Shown: one piece after another, positions 22,681-30,589 of the stretch
How positions within the stretch are numbered: position 1 is the stretch's first letter
Layout of the letters: each line of letters starts with the position of its first letter
From: a virus
Reading direction: 5' to 3' (one strand)
Length of the DNA: 44,775 nucleotides
IMG/VR virus record: IMGVR_UViG_3300010391_000068
Span: 1 to 44,775 of that record
Notes under the pieces: model-generated
Seen by the model: the letters and a program-made list of their open reading frames with translations, nothing else
What the model was told of the DNA's origin: nothing
Databases searched by the model: none
Position numbers and translations under genes: made by a program

Positions 22681-23150
22681 CTCTTAAAAAATACCGACTA
22701 AAAGATGGCAGCATCTACTGGCACAAACTCTACTTTGACGTCGTGCCGGAATGGATGACGAAGTATTCGCCTCCTCTTGGCGACTATAACTATGCAGCCT
22801 ACCTATACCAGCCGCACAAGTACGTTATTGCCCTCTATGATCGCGTCAAATGGTTCATCCAGCGCGGGTGCCGTGGCTATTCCGACCGGGATGCATGGAG
22901 CATCGACTGGTACTTGTGCGAGTGGATGCCGCGGGCATTGGCAGACCTGAAAAGGAACACGCACGGCCACACCCCGGGTAGGACGCGGAAGGCGTGGGAC
23001 GCCAAGCTCGACCGGATGATCAACGCCTTCAGGATCGCGCGGAAGATACAGGACTACGAGTATAAGTCGGAAGACATGCAGGCGGCGGTCAAGCAGTTCC
23101 GCCAGGACTTCAACGTCGTGAGAATGCACTTTTTCGACCTGTGGGACTAA
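22677..23150 (+). CDS. Conserved phage protein, DAWSIDWYL type
   Basis: A 157-residue protein. RGCRGYSDRDAWSIDWYLCE and MPRALADLKRNTHGHTPG are the core of a family seen in many phages, where a similar segment describes walking of a short helix-rich domain; its role is unknown. The C-terminus is a long helix (RIARKIQDYEYKSEDMQAAV). Confidence 0.72.
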   Translation: MTLKKYRLKDGSIYWHKLYFDVVPEWMTKYSPPLGDYNYAAYLYQPHKYVIALYDRVKWFIQRGCRGYSDRDAWSIDWYLCEWMPRALADLKRNTHGHTPGRTRKAWDAKLDRMINAFRIARKIQDYEYKSEDMQAAVKQFRQDFNVVRMHFFDLWD

Positions 23151-23158
23151 GGAAGACT

Positions 23159-23359
23159 ATGGAAAAGGAATGCCCGATCTGCGACTACCCTCTAAAGGAT
23201 GGCGACAATGTCGTGGCCATCATGGTCGCCAAGTTCAAGATGATCCCCAGTGACGTGAACTTTGCCATAGAGCATCCCACCAAGTGTGTCGAGATCGTCC
23301 ACTCGGAGTGCTTCGACTGGGAAGACTATGAGGATTCGACAGAGGGAGTGCTCCCGTGA
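23159..23359 (+). CDS. Small zinc-ribbon protein
   Basis: A 66-residue protein from ATG 23159: CPICDYPLKDGDNVVAI then HSECFDW, a CxxC...HxxC zinc-binding layout as in small FYVE/RING-like phage proteins. Function unknown. Confidence 0.65.
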   Translation: MEKECPICDYPLKDGDNVVAIMVAKFKMIPSDVNFAIEHPTKCVEIVHSECFDWEDYEDSTEGVLP

Positions 23360-23439
23360 ATAAATCACATCATGTCAAGATTGTTCGTGTGCGTAATCTG
23401 TTTGGGCAATTCACTAAGGAGTTAATGTGGCAAAGTTAA
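23356..23439 (+). CDS. Possible 27-residue peptide
   Basis: GTG overlapping the previous TGA opens a 27-codon frame (NKSHHVKIVRVRNLFGQF) that ends inside the next gene. It fills the only gap here and follows the operon's overlap style, but has no other support. Confidence 0.3.
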   Translation: MNKSHHVKIVRVRNLFGQFTKELMWQS

Positions 23440-23870
23440 AGTGGGACTGCTATCTCGCGGGAGCCATGCACAAGCGTCTCGGCAGAGATGTACTCACCGA
23501 GCGCGAGAACGCGAAGACAATCTGTCGGCAACTTGAGCTCCGATATTACGATCCGGCGGAGGACGAGCTGATAAAGCCCCACTTGGTCATTGATGCGAAG
23601 CCGAATATAAAGCACATGAGATGGTACGTCACCAAGGACTTCAAGAACTTGGATAGATGCAAGGCCATCGTGGTGCTGACCGGTGACAGTTCTAGCTCGG
23701 GAACAGCCTGGGAGATGGCCCGAATGTACTTCAAGCACCGGCGCCCCATCGTCCTCGTCGCTCCGCGCATGTTCGACCGGCAACTTACCAATTTTACGAC
23801 TGTGTTGGCGACGAAGGTCTGCGCGACGCAGAGGCAAGCGCTCGCCTACGTCAAGAGGAGGATAAAATGA
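23427..23870 (+). CDS. Nucleoside 2-deoxyribosyltransferase-like protein
   Basis: A 147-residue protein. DCYLAGAM at the start, the FKNLDRCKAIVVLTGDSSSSG segment and GTAWEMARMYFKHRRPIVLV match the Rossmann-like nucleoside deoxyribosyltransferase family, in which the Glu after GTAW-type motifs is catalytic (about residue 92 here). Phage members are thought to act in nucleotide salvage or removal of modified nucleosides. The GTG start has AAGGAG upstream. Confidence 0.75.
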   Translation: MAKLKWDCYLAGAMHKRLGRDVLTERENAKTICRQLELRYYDPAEDELIKPHLVIDAKPNIKHMRWYVTKDFKNLDRCKAIVVLTGDSSSSGTAWEMARMYFKHRRPIVLVAPRMFDRQLTNFTTVLATKVCATQRQALAYVKRRIK

Positions 23871-24019
23871 AGGTATTTCAGGTGGTGGACGACGCTATAG
23901 TGGACGGGGTGTTCCAGACCAGGGAGGGGGCGGCCATGCGGCTGTTAGAAATCCTAGAGAAGACGAAGAACGACCACTTGCGCGACTTGCTAAGGGTCGA
24001 CGTGCTGGAGGTCGAATAA
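23867..24019 (+). CDS. Small unknown protein
   Basis: A 50-residue soluble protein (FQVVDDAIVDGVFQTREGAA) with a strand-then-helix pattern, coupled to both neighbours (ATGA and TAATG). Not recognised. Confidence 0.55.
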   Translation: MKVFQVVDDAIVDGVFQTREGAAMRLLEILEKTKNDHLRDLLRVDVLEVE

Positions 24020-24279
24020 TGCCATATCTAAACGAAGGTGTAAGATCGAGCTTGAAGGAAGGGCGTGTGCCTGGCGAAGCCGGCGAGCTGAACTACCTCA
24101 TCACATGCCTGTGCGACGCGTTTCTGATGAGAACTGGGCTCAGCTACAAGAACATCAATCAGGCCATCGGTGCGCTCGAGTGCGCGAAGCTGGAGCTGTA
24201 TGCTCGTGTGGCCCGGCCTTACGAAGAAAAAAAGTGTAGGGAAAACGGAGAGATCTATGTCAGCATCAACAGCCTATAG
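24019..24279 (+). CDS. DUF6899-type phage protein
   Basis: An 86-residue protein: PYLNEGVRSSLKE, GELNYLITCLCDAF, YKNINQAIGALECAKLELYA and RPYEEKKCRENGEIYV match a small conserved phage family near nucleotide-metabolism genes. Unknown role. Confidence 0.8.
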   Translation: MPYLNEGVRSSLKEGRVPGEAGELNYLITCLCDAFLMRTGLSYKNINQAIGALECAKLELYARVARPYEEKKCRENGEIYVSINSL

Positions 24280-24436
24280 GGCGTCGTTCCTATTGGCCGC
24301 CGTTGACCTTATAGTCGCTACTATTTGTGCGGCGAATGGGGACGCACATTTCATGGCCTTCATGGTCCTGGCGGGGCTGATGTGGGCACAAGGATTGTAC
24401 TTGATGGCAAAGGCAGAAAAGGAAACAGGAGAATAA
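24257..24436 (+). CDS. Small two-span membrane protein
   Basis: A 59-residue protein from ATG 24257, overlapping the previous gene by 23 bp, with GGAGAG upstream. Spans: FLLAAVDLIVATICAA and FMAFMVLAGLMWAQGLYLM; charged tail KAEKETGE. Function unknown. Confidence 0.55.
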   Translation: MSASTAYRASFLLAAVDLIVATICAANGDAHFMAFMVLAGLMWAQGLYLMAKAEKETGE

Positions 24437-24438
24437 AA

Positions 24439-24879
24439 ATGTCTTTTGAAATAAAAGATTCAGGCCAGCGGCAGGAGTTCAAGTCAGGGATGGTACGAGA
24501 CACGGGAGACAAGCCGCGCTACTTACGAATTTTTACGGGGCCTATGGCGCAACGATGGGCCGAGCATCTTCATAAGGGCGCAAAAAAATATCCCGACATC
24601 GCGCCGGGCGTGCCGAATTGGACGCTCGCGGAGGGGGAGGCCGAGCTCCAGCGCTTCAAGGAGTCGGCCTTAGATCACATGATTAAGTGGCTACAAGGAG
24701 AGATGGACGAGGATCACGCTTCGGCTGTTTTCTTTAACGTTAATGGTGCGGAATATGTTAAAGAAAAATTAAAAACTGGATTAATGGGACAATTTTCGCC
24801 GGTTATAGGATTAACGAATCTACAATCATCGTTTAACTATGATGTCGCGGATAGTCAAAGAAAGGACTTGCCATTTTAA
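24439..24879 (+). CDS. DUF5664-type dATP/dGTP diphosphohydrolase-domain protein
   Basis: A 146-residue protein. SGMVRDTGDKPRYLRIF, RWAEHLHKGAKKYPD, NWTLAEGEAELQRFKESALD and DEDHASAVFFNVNGAEYV match the phage DUF5664 family (annotated dATP/dGTP diphosphohydrolase, N-terminal), helical metal-binding proteins related to MazG-like enzymes. It may adjust purine dNTP pools just upstream of the polymerase. The catalytic activity of the family is not established by sequence alone. Confidence 0.8.
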   Translation: MSFEIKDSGQRQEFKSGMVRDTGDKPRYLRIFTGPMAQRWAEHLHKGAKKYPDIAPGVPNWTLAEGEAELQRFKESALDHMIKWLQGEMDEDHASAVFFNVNGAEYVKEKLKTGLMGQFSPVIGLTNLQSSFNYDVADSQRKDLPF

Positions 24880-24899
24880 CCTACGATGGCAAGCGCATC

Positions 24900-26816
24900 G
24901 TGGTCGTGGACTTTGAGACTTTCTTCGACAAGAAAATGAAATATGACCTTCGTTCGATGAGCGTGACCGAGTACGTGCGTGACGGTCGTTTTTGGCCGCA
25001 TGGGATGGCCTATCGTTTTCTAGATGACGAGAGAACGCATTGGCTGGCCGGCATGCACCCTATAGAGGCGTGGGCGGCCACGGTCGACTGGGAAAACACG
25101 GTGGTCGTAGCCCACAATGTACGGTTTGATGGTGCTATTTTGTCATGGAGGTTCAGGGTAAAGCCGTTCGCGTGGATGGACACCGTAGGGCTCGCGAAGG
25201 CCGTATTGGGCGAGAACGTGTCGGGATACTCGTTAAAGCGCCTGGCGGAATACCTAGGCTTGCCAGCAAAGGGCGAGATATCGTGTGACGGCGTCTTGAA
25301 ACCATCGTCGGAGCAGCTGGCAGTCCTCGGCGAGTACTGCAAGAACGACGTGGAGATATGCAAGGAGATCTATGAGAAACTCATTAGGCAGTTCCCGCCA
25401 TCGCAGCTTTCTGCGATGGATTGGACGATCAGGGCATTCGTCGAACCAAGGCTTGCGCTTGACGAGGAATGTCTTCGGAAAGGGGTCGAGGATGAGAAGA
25501 AAAGGCGCGAGGAAATTATTTTCAAAACCATTCCAGAAATCCATTCATACAGAGTTAAGCTCGAGAAAGAGTGGTATGATTCATTTGAATTCCACGAAGC
25601 TCCCTTTGAAGAACCAAAAACAACTATCGAAGACGCAAAAAATGTCCTATCCTCCAACAAACAGTTCGCAGAATATCTCGTTTCTCAAGGAATCCAGGTT
25701 CCAACCAAGCAATCCATCCGAACTAGACAGCCTATACCGGCCTTCGCCCAGACGGACGAGGGTATGGATGGACTTCGAGTGTCCGCGCCAAATCTACATG
25801 CCGCCAGAATCGCCAGCAAGTCCAATCTCCTGGAGACTAGAGGCGAGAGCCTTCTGGCGGTTGCAAAGACTGGCCTTTTTCCTTTTGACGTCGGCTTTTC
25901 TGGCGCGGTTCAGACGCATAGGTACTCAGGGGGAAGCGGCGCTGGGGGCAATCCTCAGAATTTCACTCGTAACAGCTTTCTTCGTGGCGCTGTACGCAGC
26001 CCTAAAGGTTATAAGCTTGTCGTTGGGGACTTTGCCGCCATTGAACTAAGGTTGCTTGCGTGGCTCGCCAAGGAGCCGAGGCTCATGGGCAAGATCATCA
26101 ACGACGAGGACATATACGCCGATTTCGCGTCTTTGAAGTATGGCCGAAAGATCACGAGGGCCAACAAAAGTGAGCGGCAATTCGGCAAATGTTCCATTCT
26201 CGGTCTGGGCTACAACATGGGCGCGAAGAAGTTCAAGTTCACCGTCAAAACGCAGACTGGCATGGAGATAAGCGAGAAGGATGCATGGAAGACAGTGGAC
26301 CTTTACCGTACGACTTACTTCAATGTCCCGAAGCTGTGGGAGCAGGCGCATGCGCTTTTATCGTTTATCGCGACGGGAAAAATTGGATGTATCTGGTTTG
26401 CGCCATTCATCAAAGTCAGAAAAAACGCGCTTATTTTGCCTTCCGGGCTGGAGATCAAGTACCCTAACCTTCGCCAGATCGGCGATGAGTGGGTCTATGA
26501 CGTGTACCGCAAAGTTTATGTGGCCGAGCCGACAAAGCTGTACGGTGGCAAGATGGTTGAGAATATATGTCAAGCACTTGCCGGAGAACTTTGCCGGGAA
26601 GCCATCGAGCGGGCTGAAGCCGACGGTATAAAGTGCGTCGGGCAAGTGCACGACGAAATTATCGCAATAGCCGAAGAGGGCGGCTTTATTTATACGCCGG
26701 AAGAGGCAAAGATTGCTTTAAAAAGGCACATGGAACAGGCACCCAAATGGATGCCGACATTGCGCTTACGCGCGGAGGTGGGATATGGCGACGATTGGAA
26801 CTCAGCGAAAGTCTAA
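24900..26816 (+). CDS. DNA polymerase, family A, with 3'-5' exonuclease
   Basis: A 638-residue replicative polymerase. Exonuclease motifs: VVDFET (Asp4, Glu6), AHNVRFD (Asp77), YCKND (Tyr146, Asp150). Polymerase motif A VVGDFAAIELR (Asp377, Glu382), motif B RQFGKCSILGLGY (426-438) and motif C QVHDE (His584-Glu586) are complete. The listed GTG leaves only three residues before the first catalytic Asp. An in-frame ATT at 24873, seven bases after AGAAAGGA, adds nine residues (ILTYDGKRI) that would complete the first strand and may be the true start. Confidence 0.93.
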   Translation: MVVDFETFFDKKMKYDLRSMSVTEYVRDGRFWPHGMAYRFLDDERTHWLAGMHPIEAWAATVDWENTVVVAHNVRFDGAILSWRFRVKPFAWMDTVGLAKAVLGENVSGYSLKRLAEYLGLPAKGEISCDGVLKPSSEQLAVLGEYCKNDVEICKEIYEKLIRQFPPSQLSAMDWTIRAFVEPRLALDEECLRKGVEDEKKRREEIIFKTIPEIHSYRVKLEKEWYDSFEFHEAPFEEPKTTIEDAKNVLSSNKQFAEYLVSQGIQVPTKQSIRTRQPIPAFAQTDEGMDGLRVSAPNLHAARIASKSNLLETRGESLLAVAKTGLFPFDVGFSGAVQTHRYSGGSGAGGNPQNFTRNSFLRGAVRSPKGYKLVVGDFAAIELRLLAWLAKEPRLMGKIINDEDIYADFASLKYGRKITRANKSERQFGKCSILGLGYNMGAKKFKFTVKTQTGMEISEKDAWKTVDLYRTTYFNVPKLWEQAHALLSFIATGKIGCIWFAPFIKVRKNALILPSGLEIKYPNLRQIGDEWVYDVYRKVYVAEPTKLYGGKMVENICQALAGELCREAIERAEADGIKCVGQVHDEIIAIAEEGGFIYTPEEAKIALKRHMEQAPKWMPTLRLRAEVGYGDDWNSAKV

Positions 26817-27000
26817 GAAACAGCAAGCTCTGGACGCGGAGCTCGGCCTCATCATAGATGAGATGGGCTGCGCGATGTGGAACGCGAATAAGGAATACAT
26901 AGGGCGAAGCACTGATGGTATGCCCCTCACGGAAAGCATGCGCTTTGTCCTATACAAATTCCAAGGCTATTGTCAGGATAACTATGGCCAAAAAGCCTAA
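26785..27000 (+). CDS. Small unknown protein overlapping the polymerase end
   Basis: A 71-residue protein with a basic start (TIGTQRKSKKQQALDAELGL) and helical centre. GGAGG lies upstream. Overlaps the polymerase by 32 bp and the next gene by 17 bp. Not recognised. Confidence 0.6.
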   Translation: MATIGTQRKSKKQQALDAELGLIIDEMGCAMWNANKEYIGRSTDGMPLTESMRFVLYKFQGYCQDNYGQKA

Positions 27001-27313
27001 GACGCTTGAGGTTAAACTGCGCTCGGCGATAAGACTTATCTGGAGCAGGAGCGCGGAGCGGCGGGCGATCCTTAAAGCCGCTCTTCAAAGCGATCCTGAA
27101 CAAGGTAAGTTTTTTAGATGCCCGGCTTGTCAGAGAGACTACCCAGATTGGGCGGGTGAGGTGGACCATATTATTGCCATCGGTCCACTAGAGCACTGGC
27201 AAGATACTGTCCTTTTTATTCAAAAAATGTTCTTTTCGCCACAGCGCTTGATATGCAAAACGTGTCACCGACAAAAAACCAAGTTAGATCGAGCATTTAT
27301 GAGGAAAAAATGA
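26984..27313 (+). CDS. HNH endonuclease
   Basis: A 109-residue protein from ATG 26984. CPACQRDYP near residue 46, EVDHIIAIG with the catalytic His near 62, then ICKTCHRQKTK: the HNH fold with structural zinc. It may be a homing-type or DNA-processing nuclease; the basic N-terminus (KKPKTLEVKLRSAIRLIW) suggests DNA binding. It differs from the two other HNH genes in the window. Confidence 0.85.
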   Translation: MAKKPKTLEVKLRSAIRLIWSRSAERRAILKAALQSDPEQGKFFRCPACQRDYPDWAGEVDHIIAIGPLEHWQDTVLFIQKMFFSPQRLICKTCHRQKTKLDRAFMRKK

Positions 27314-27471
27314 AGGAGCCGTCCGAGCTCGACATCGCCCAGCTGAAGTTTGAGATGCGACGGATGTACGGCCACCTCGGCTTCAAAGGCTCGCTCCAGG
27401 TGCTCATGGAGATGATGGTGGGCGCGAGGGTACTGGCAGAAGTCATAGCGGAGGAAAGGAGCAACACATGA
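27310..27471 (+). CDS. Small helical protein
   Basis: A 53-residue protein from ATG 27310 (ATGA overlap): SELDIAQLKFEMRRMYGHLG, VLMEMMVGARVLAEVIAEE. Two amphipathic helices; unknown. Confidence 0.55.
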   Translation: MKEPSELDIAQLKFEMRRMYGHLGFKGSLQVLMEMMVGARVLAEVIAEERSNT

Positions 27472-27656
27472 GATCAGTCCAATTATTCACAGTTAGACCG
27501 GAAAGGCACGACAATAACCTCGAGATAAACGGAACACTAATCGACTATACCATTAGGCAAGGTTGCATCGAACTGAATACCGAGGAAGACGGATCGAAAT
27601 GGCTGCACATCTTTCCCCTGCACAACGTCGCTATGGTAAGGATTTCTAAATGCTAA
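27468..27656 (+). CDS. Small unknown protein
   Basis: A 62-residue protein, strand-rich (LIDYTIRQGCIELNTEEDG, LHIFPLHNVAMVRI), resembling a small beta-barrel. Overlaps both neighbours. Not recognised. Confidence 0.55.
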   Translation: MRSVQLFTVRPERHDNNLEINGTLIDYTIRQGCIELNTEEDGSKWLHIFPLHNVAMVRISKC

Positions 27657-27937
27657 AACAAGCTAAAACTCGCGTTTGGACGATAACGTGCCCACGGTGC
27701 GGGGTGGAGATGTTCAGCCGCGCCCGCCACGACTACAGAGTGTGCGGTTGTCCATTTGAAATGATGGTGGATGGCGGATTCAGCGGTTATATACGGTTCG
27801 GCGGGAAGGATCTAGAGCCACTAAGGAAATCGCAGCGCTATCGTTTCGTAAGGGCGTCGAAACAGGAACTGTACGATGATTGGAATTGCCGAAGAAACAA
27901 ATTTGGTATTGTTGTAGGTAAAAAAGGAGCCAAATAA
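27650..27937 (+). CDS. Conserved phage zinc protein (RHDYRVCGC type)
   Basis: A 95-residue protein. ITCPRCGVEMFSRARHDYRV, CGCPF, MVDGGFSGYIRFGG match a common small phage family with a CxxC...HDxxxCxC zinc site followed by VDGG. Role unknown. Confidence 0.75.
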   Translation: MLKQAKTRVWTITCPRCGVEMFSRARHDYRVCGCPFEMMVDGGFSGYIRFGGKDLEPLRKSQRYRFVRASKQELYDDWNCRRNKFGIVVGKKGAK

Positions 27938-27938
27938 T

Positions 27939-28646
27939 ATGGCCGAGATTCTAGTTTGGGATTTAGAAACGAGCACATTTGGATTCAAGGCGAACAGTGG
28001 ATTCGTCCTATGTGCAACGATCAAGAAACTTGGCAAACTGGTTGAAATATTTAAACGGGACAATATGCGGCCGGACCCATTAAACGACAGGAAACTCGTT
28101 ATACAGATCTACAATCGACTAAGGGATGCAGACATGTGGGTCACCCGTAATGGCAGATGGTTTGATATCCCGTTCCTTAACAGCCGCCTTCTACATTGGG
28201 GCCTGCCACCGTTGCCGTCTATGCCGCATTTTGACACGTGCGAGGCTTCGTTTAAACGACTTAAGATCAAGAACTCGCTTGAGGCCGTCGGAGAGTTTTT
28301 GGGATGCCGAACGAAGAAGTATAAGGTCAGTTTCGACGAATGGGTTCGCGCATACGCTGGAAGTGAAAAATCTCTGGCAAAGATTGTCAAACACGGGATA
28401 AATGATACGCGACTTACTGAAGAAGTCTATTTAAAGATGCGACCGCTCGGCTATAAGCACCCGAACATCGCCCTTATCAACGAGGATGGGCGGCAGTGCC
28501 CTGTCTGTGGCAAGAAGGGCACTTTGCAGTCGCGGGGATGGCATCCGGCAAAGGTCAACCGGGCTAGACGGTACCAATGCACAAGCTGCGGCACATGGAG
28601 CCATGCGAGATACGAGAAGGTCAAGGGAATCGAAGTGAGGATATAG
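27939..28646 (+). CDS. DEDD-type exonuclease with C-terminal zinc ribbon
   Basis: A 235-residue RNase H-fold protein. ExoI VWDLETS (Asp8, Glu10), ExoII RNGRWFDIPFL with its Asp, ExoIII KHGINDTRLTEEVYL with His and Asp complete a DEDD site. Residues about 190-225 form a zinc ribbon (CPVCGKKGT...YQCTSCGTW). Such proteins degrade single-stranded nucleic acid or proofread in trans. AAAGGAG precedes the start. Confidence 0.82.
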   Translation: MAEILVWDLETSTFGFKANSGFVLCATIKKLGKLVEIFKRDNMRPDPLNDRKLVIQIYNRLRDADMWVTRNGRWFDIPFLNSRLLHWGLPPLPSMPHFDTCEASFKRLKIKNSLEAVGEFLGCRTKKYKVSFDEWVRAYAGSEKSLAKIVKHGINDTRLTEEVYLKMRPLGYKHPNIALINEDGRQCPVCGKKGTLQSRGWHPAKVNRARRYQCTSCGTWSHARYEKVKGIEVRI

Positions 28647-28819
28647 TGTCCTTGTATGAGGCCCTATCACTCTTCTTTGATAGTTACATATGCGTTATTC
28701 TCACTGCTGAGTATTTTTTTGGCCGCTCGGACATGGATATGCGCAACGAGGCGAAGCGGAAGCGAAAACTCAGAGAAAGATATAGGTTTGAGACATTGAC
28801 GACGGGAGAAATGCGATGA
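28646..28819 (+). CDS. Small unknown protein
   Basis: A 57-residue protein from the GTG overlapping the previous TAG (TAGTG). Hydrophobic start (SLFFDSYICVILTAEYFFG) could be a short membrane span; basic C-terminus (AKRKRKLRERYR). Unknown. Confidence 0.5.
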   Translation: MSLYEALSLFFDSYICVILTAEYFFGRSDMDMRNEAKRKRKLRERYRFETLTTGEMR

Positions 28820-29163
28820 ACGAGGGATTTCTCACGGATGTAAGGATGGCGGAACTGTTCTTCCGCGTTTGCACCCGGTACCACATAGTGTCGAGAGAGG
28901 ATCGATTGCGCCTTATGCGAGAACTCGCGAGACGCAAGAAGGCTATATATATGCGGGATGTCGGACCGTTCCTGGCCGGAAAAAACGTCCTGGAGGTTGG
29001 TTTTAAGCCGTCGCACAACGTCGGCCCAAAACACATCTGCGGGCAATGTCGCCCCCAACAGTGCTCCCATTGCACCGGCATTCTCAAAGCACACCAAATG
29101 AGGGACTACCCAGAATGTTTGTGCGTCTGTCATATCTCCAACAAAAGGAACCCCATCCAATGA
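28816..29163 (+). CDS. Unknown protein with Cys/His-rich C-terminus
   Basis: A 115-residue protein. Basic helices in the first half (RLRLMRELARRKKAIY), then HICGQCRPQQCSHCTG and CLCVCH, probably two zinc sites. Overlaps both neighbours by ATGA. Function unknown. Confidence 0.55.
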   Translation: MNEGFLTDVRMAELFFRVCTRYHIVSREDRLRLMRELARRKKAIYMRDVGPFLAGKNVLEVGFKPSHNVGPKHICGQCRPQQCSHCTGILKAHQMRDYPECLCVCHISNKRNPIQ

Positions 29164-29897
29164 GACAAATCGTGCGAATAATCGCCATCTTGTTGCTTCT
29201 CGCCTTTGGCATCGCCGGCTGGATGAGGGAAAGATACGTGCCAAAGGGCCGCGTGAAGGCCCCCACCACGCGGTATCATGGCTACGAGTTGAACCGCATC
29301 GCGATAAGGAATGCCAAGGCGTTCACTGTCCTTATAAGCAACGAGGGGTTCGGCGGCGTCGGGCGCGGCACCGGCGTGCTTATCGACGCCACGCACGTCC
29401 TGACCTGCGCCCACATGGTGGAGGAGCAGGACGATGATTTGTGGGTGTTCCCGTATCCTGGCGGCGTAGTCGTGAAGGGAAGGCCGGTGTTCCGGGATAA
29501 GAAGGACGACTTGGCCGTCCTGGAGCTGAACAAGGCGGTGTCGCTGAAGCACTACGCCGTGTTCCAGGAGATGCACTACGACGGTCAGCCGCTGACAGTC
29601 GTCGGCAACACGATGGGTTCAATGAAGTGGTTCGTCAGTTTCGGCATTGTAGGCGGAGACTTTAAGGGCTACATCCTGACAGACGCGGTGCTCTATGGCG
29701 GCAACAGCGGCGGCCCATGGGTGAACGAGCACGGCGAGGTGATCGCGCTGACGGACTTCACGTTCCTTAACAGGGACGGAACCCGTAGCGGCGTGCACGG
29801 CGGTGTTGCCGCCAAGGCGATACATGCCTTCCTTAAGCGATGGAAGGCCCCGAGCATCGTTGAGACTCTACGCATGATCCTAGGAGGCGACAAATGA
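29160..29897 (+). CDS. Membrane-anchored trypsin-like serine protease
   Basis: A 245-residue protein from ATG 29160. Residues 5-22 (VRIIAILLLLAFGIAGWM) anchor it in the inner membrane with the enzyme outside. The chymotrypsin-fold triad is complete: His85 in TCAHMV, Asp117 in KKDDLAVLEL, Ser183 in GGNSGGPW; GRGTGVLID precedes the His as usual. It has no PDZ domain, so it is a bare DegP/HtrA-like protease core. Phages rarely carry one; processing of a host or phage envelope protein is inferred. Confidence 0.88.
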   Translation: MRQIVRIIAILLLLAFGIAGWMRERYVPKGRVKAPTTRYHGYELNRIAIRNAKAFTVLISNEGFGGVGRGTGVLIDATHVLTCAHMVEEQDDDLWVFPYPGGVVVKGRPVFRDKKDDLAVLELNKAVSLKHYAVFQEMHYDGQPLTVVGNTMGSMKWFVSFGIVGGDFKGYILTDAVLYGGNSGGPWVNEHGEVIALTDFTFLNRDGTRSGVHGGVAAKAIHAFLKRWKAPSIVETLRMILGGDK

Positions 29898-30085
29898 GGC
29901 GGTTTATTGTTTTAGCGTTGGTGACTTCTTTGGTCTTGTTTCCGCTTTTAACCTATACCTATGCAAAAGGCTGCGTTGACGGCGTGACGCGCTACCAGAG
30001 GAGCAGGCGGTTCGCCCTCACGCTCCACAGCATGTACATGTTCGGGGTTCGGGAAGGATACGACGGGTGCAAGGGGGAAAGATGA
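29894..30085 (+). CDS. Small exported or membrane protein
   Basis: A 63-residue protein. FIVLALVTSLVLFPLLTYTYA is a signal or anchor, then a short basic domain with two Cys (GCVDGVTRY, YDGCKGE) that could form a disulphide in the periplasm. Coupled by ATGA to the protease, so it may be its partner. Confidence 0.6.
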   Translation: MRRFIVLALVTSLVLFPLLTYTYAKGCVDGVTRYQRSRRFALTLHSMYMFGVREGYDGCKGER

Positions 30086-30123
30086 TAAAAGACGTAGAAA
30101 CAAATCTACTAAGGAGAACAAAA

Positions 30124-30354
30124 GTGAAAACTCCTAACAAAGTCACCATTGAGATATCAATGGAAGAGTTAAAGAAAAATCCCAATGTTCTCGATGTGAT
30201 GCTGAAAAAGACGTTGGAGGCCATCTATGAGCTTCCAGTCTCCAACTTCCACGAGGCAGAGGAAATTCGCGTCGTTAAAGAGCGCATCGTCAAAGAGCTC
30301 GTTGAGAGTTTTTTAGATAGTGGCGGACCTAACGATGAAAAAGGAGCAAACTAA
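30124..30354 (+). CDS. Small helical protein
   Basis: A 76-residue protein. The GTG at 30124 is preferred for its AAGGAG at ideal spacing; an ATG at 30082 (ATGA overlap with the preceding gene) would add 14 residues. Helical and charged (ISMEELKKNPNVLDVMLKKT). Unknown. Confidence 0.6.
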   Translation: MKTPNKVTIEISMEELKKNPNVLDVMLKKTLEAIYELPVSNFHEAEEIRVVKERIVKELVESFLDSGGPNDEKGAN

Positions 30355-30506
30355 TGGGACAGTCATTCTACCAGCAAACACAGAAGGCGTTTGAGATGAT
30401 GCAGATGCGTATTAATATGATGGACAATCAGCTCATCTCATTGATGCTCTGGCTGATCTGGGCCCCGTTCATAGCAGCCGTGCTCCTGCTTGGAGGGAAG
30501 GGATGA
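30354..30506 (+). CDS. Small single-span membrane protein
   Basis: A 50-residue protein: polar Met-rich helix (FEMMQMRINMMDNQ) followed by ISLMLWLIWAPFIAAVLLLG. AAGGAG precedes the ATG. Size and build fit a holin-like or anchor peptide. Confidence 0.55.
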   Translation: MGQSFYQQTQKAFEMMQMRINMMDNQLISLMLWLIWAPFIAAVLLLGGKG

Positions 30507-30589
30507 GTTTGCGGGGATTGGCTTTGTTTCTGGTGGGATACGGCCTGATGATAATGTTTTTCTTTTACTTGGTATTACGATTTCAATGA
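30503..30589 (+). CDS. 28-residue membrane peptide
   Basis: MSLRGLALFLVGYGLMIMFF..., almost wholly hydrophobic, coupled on both sides by ATGA overlaps. Unknown. Confidence 0.45.
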   Translation: MSLRGLALFLVGYGLMIMFFFYLVLRFQ

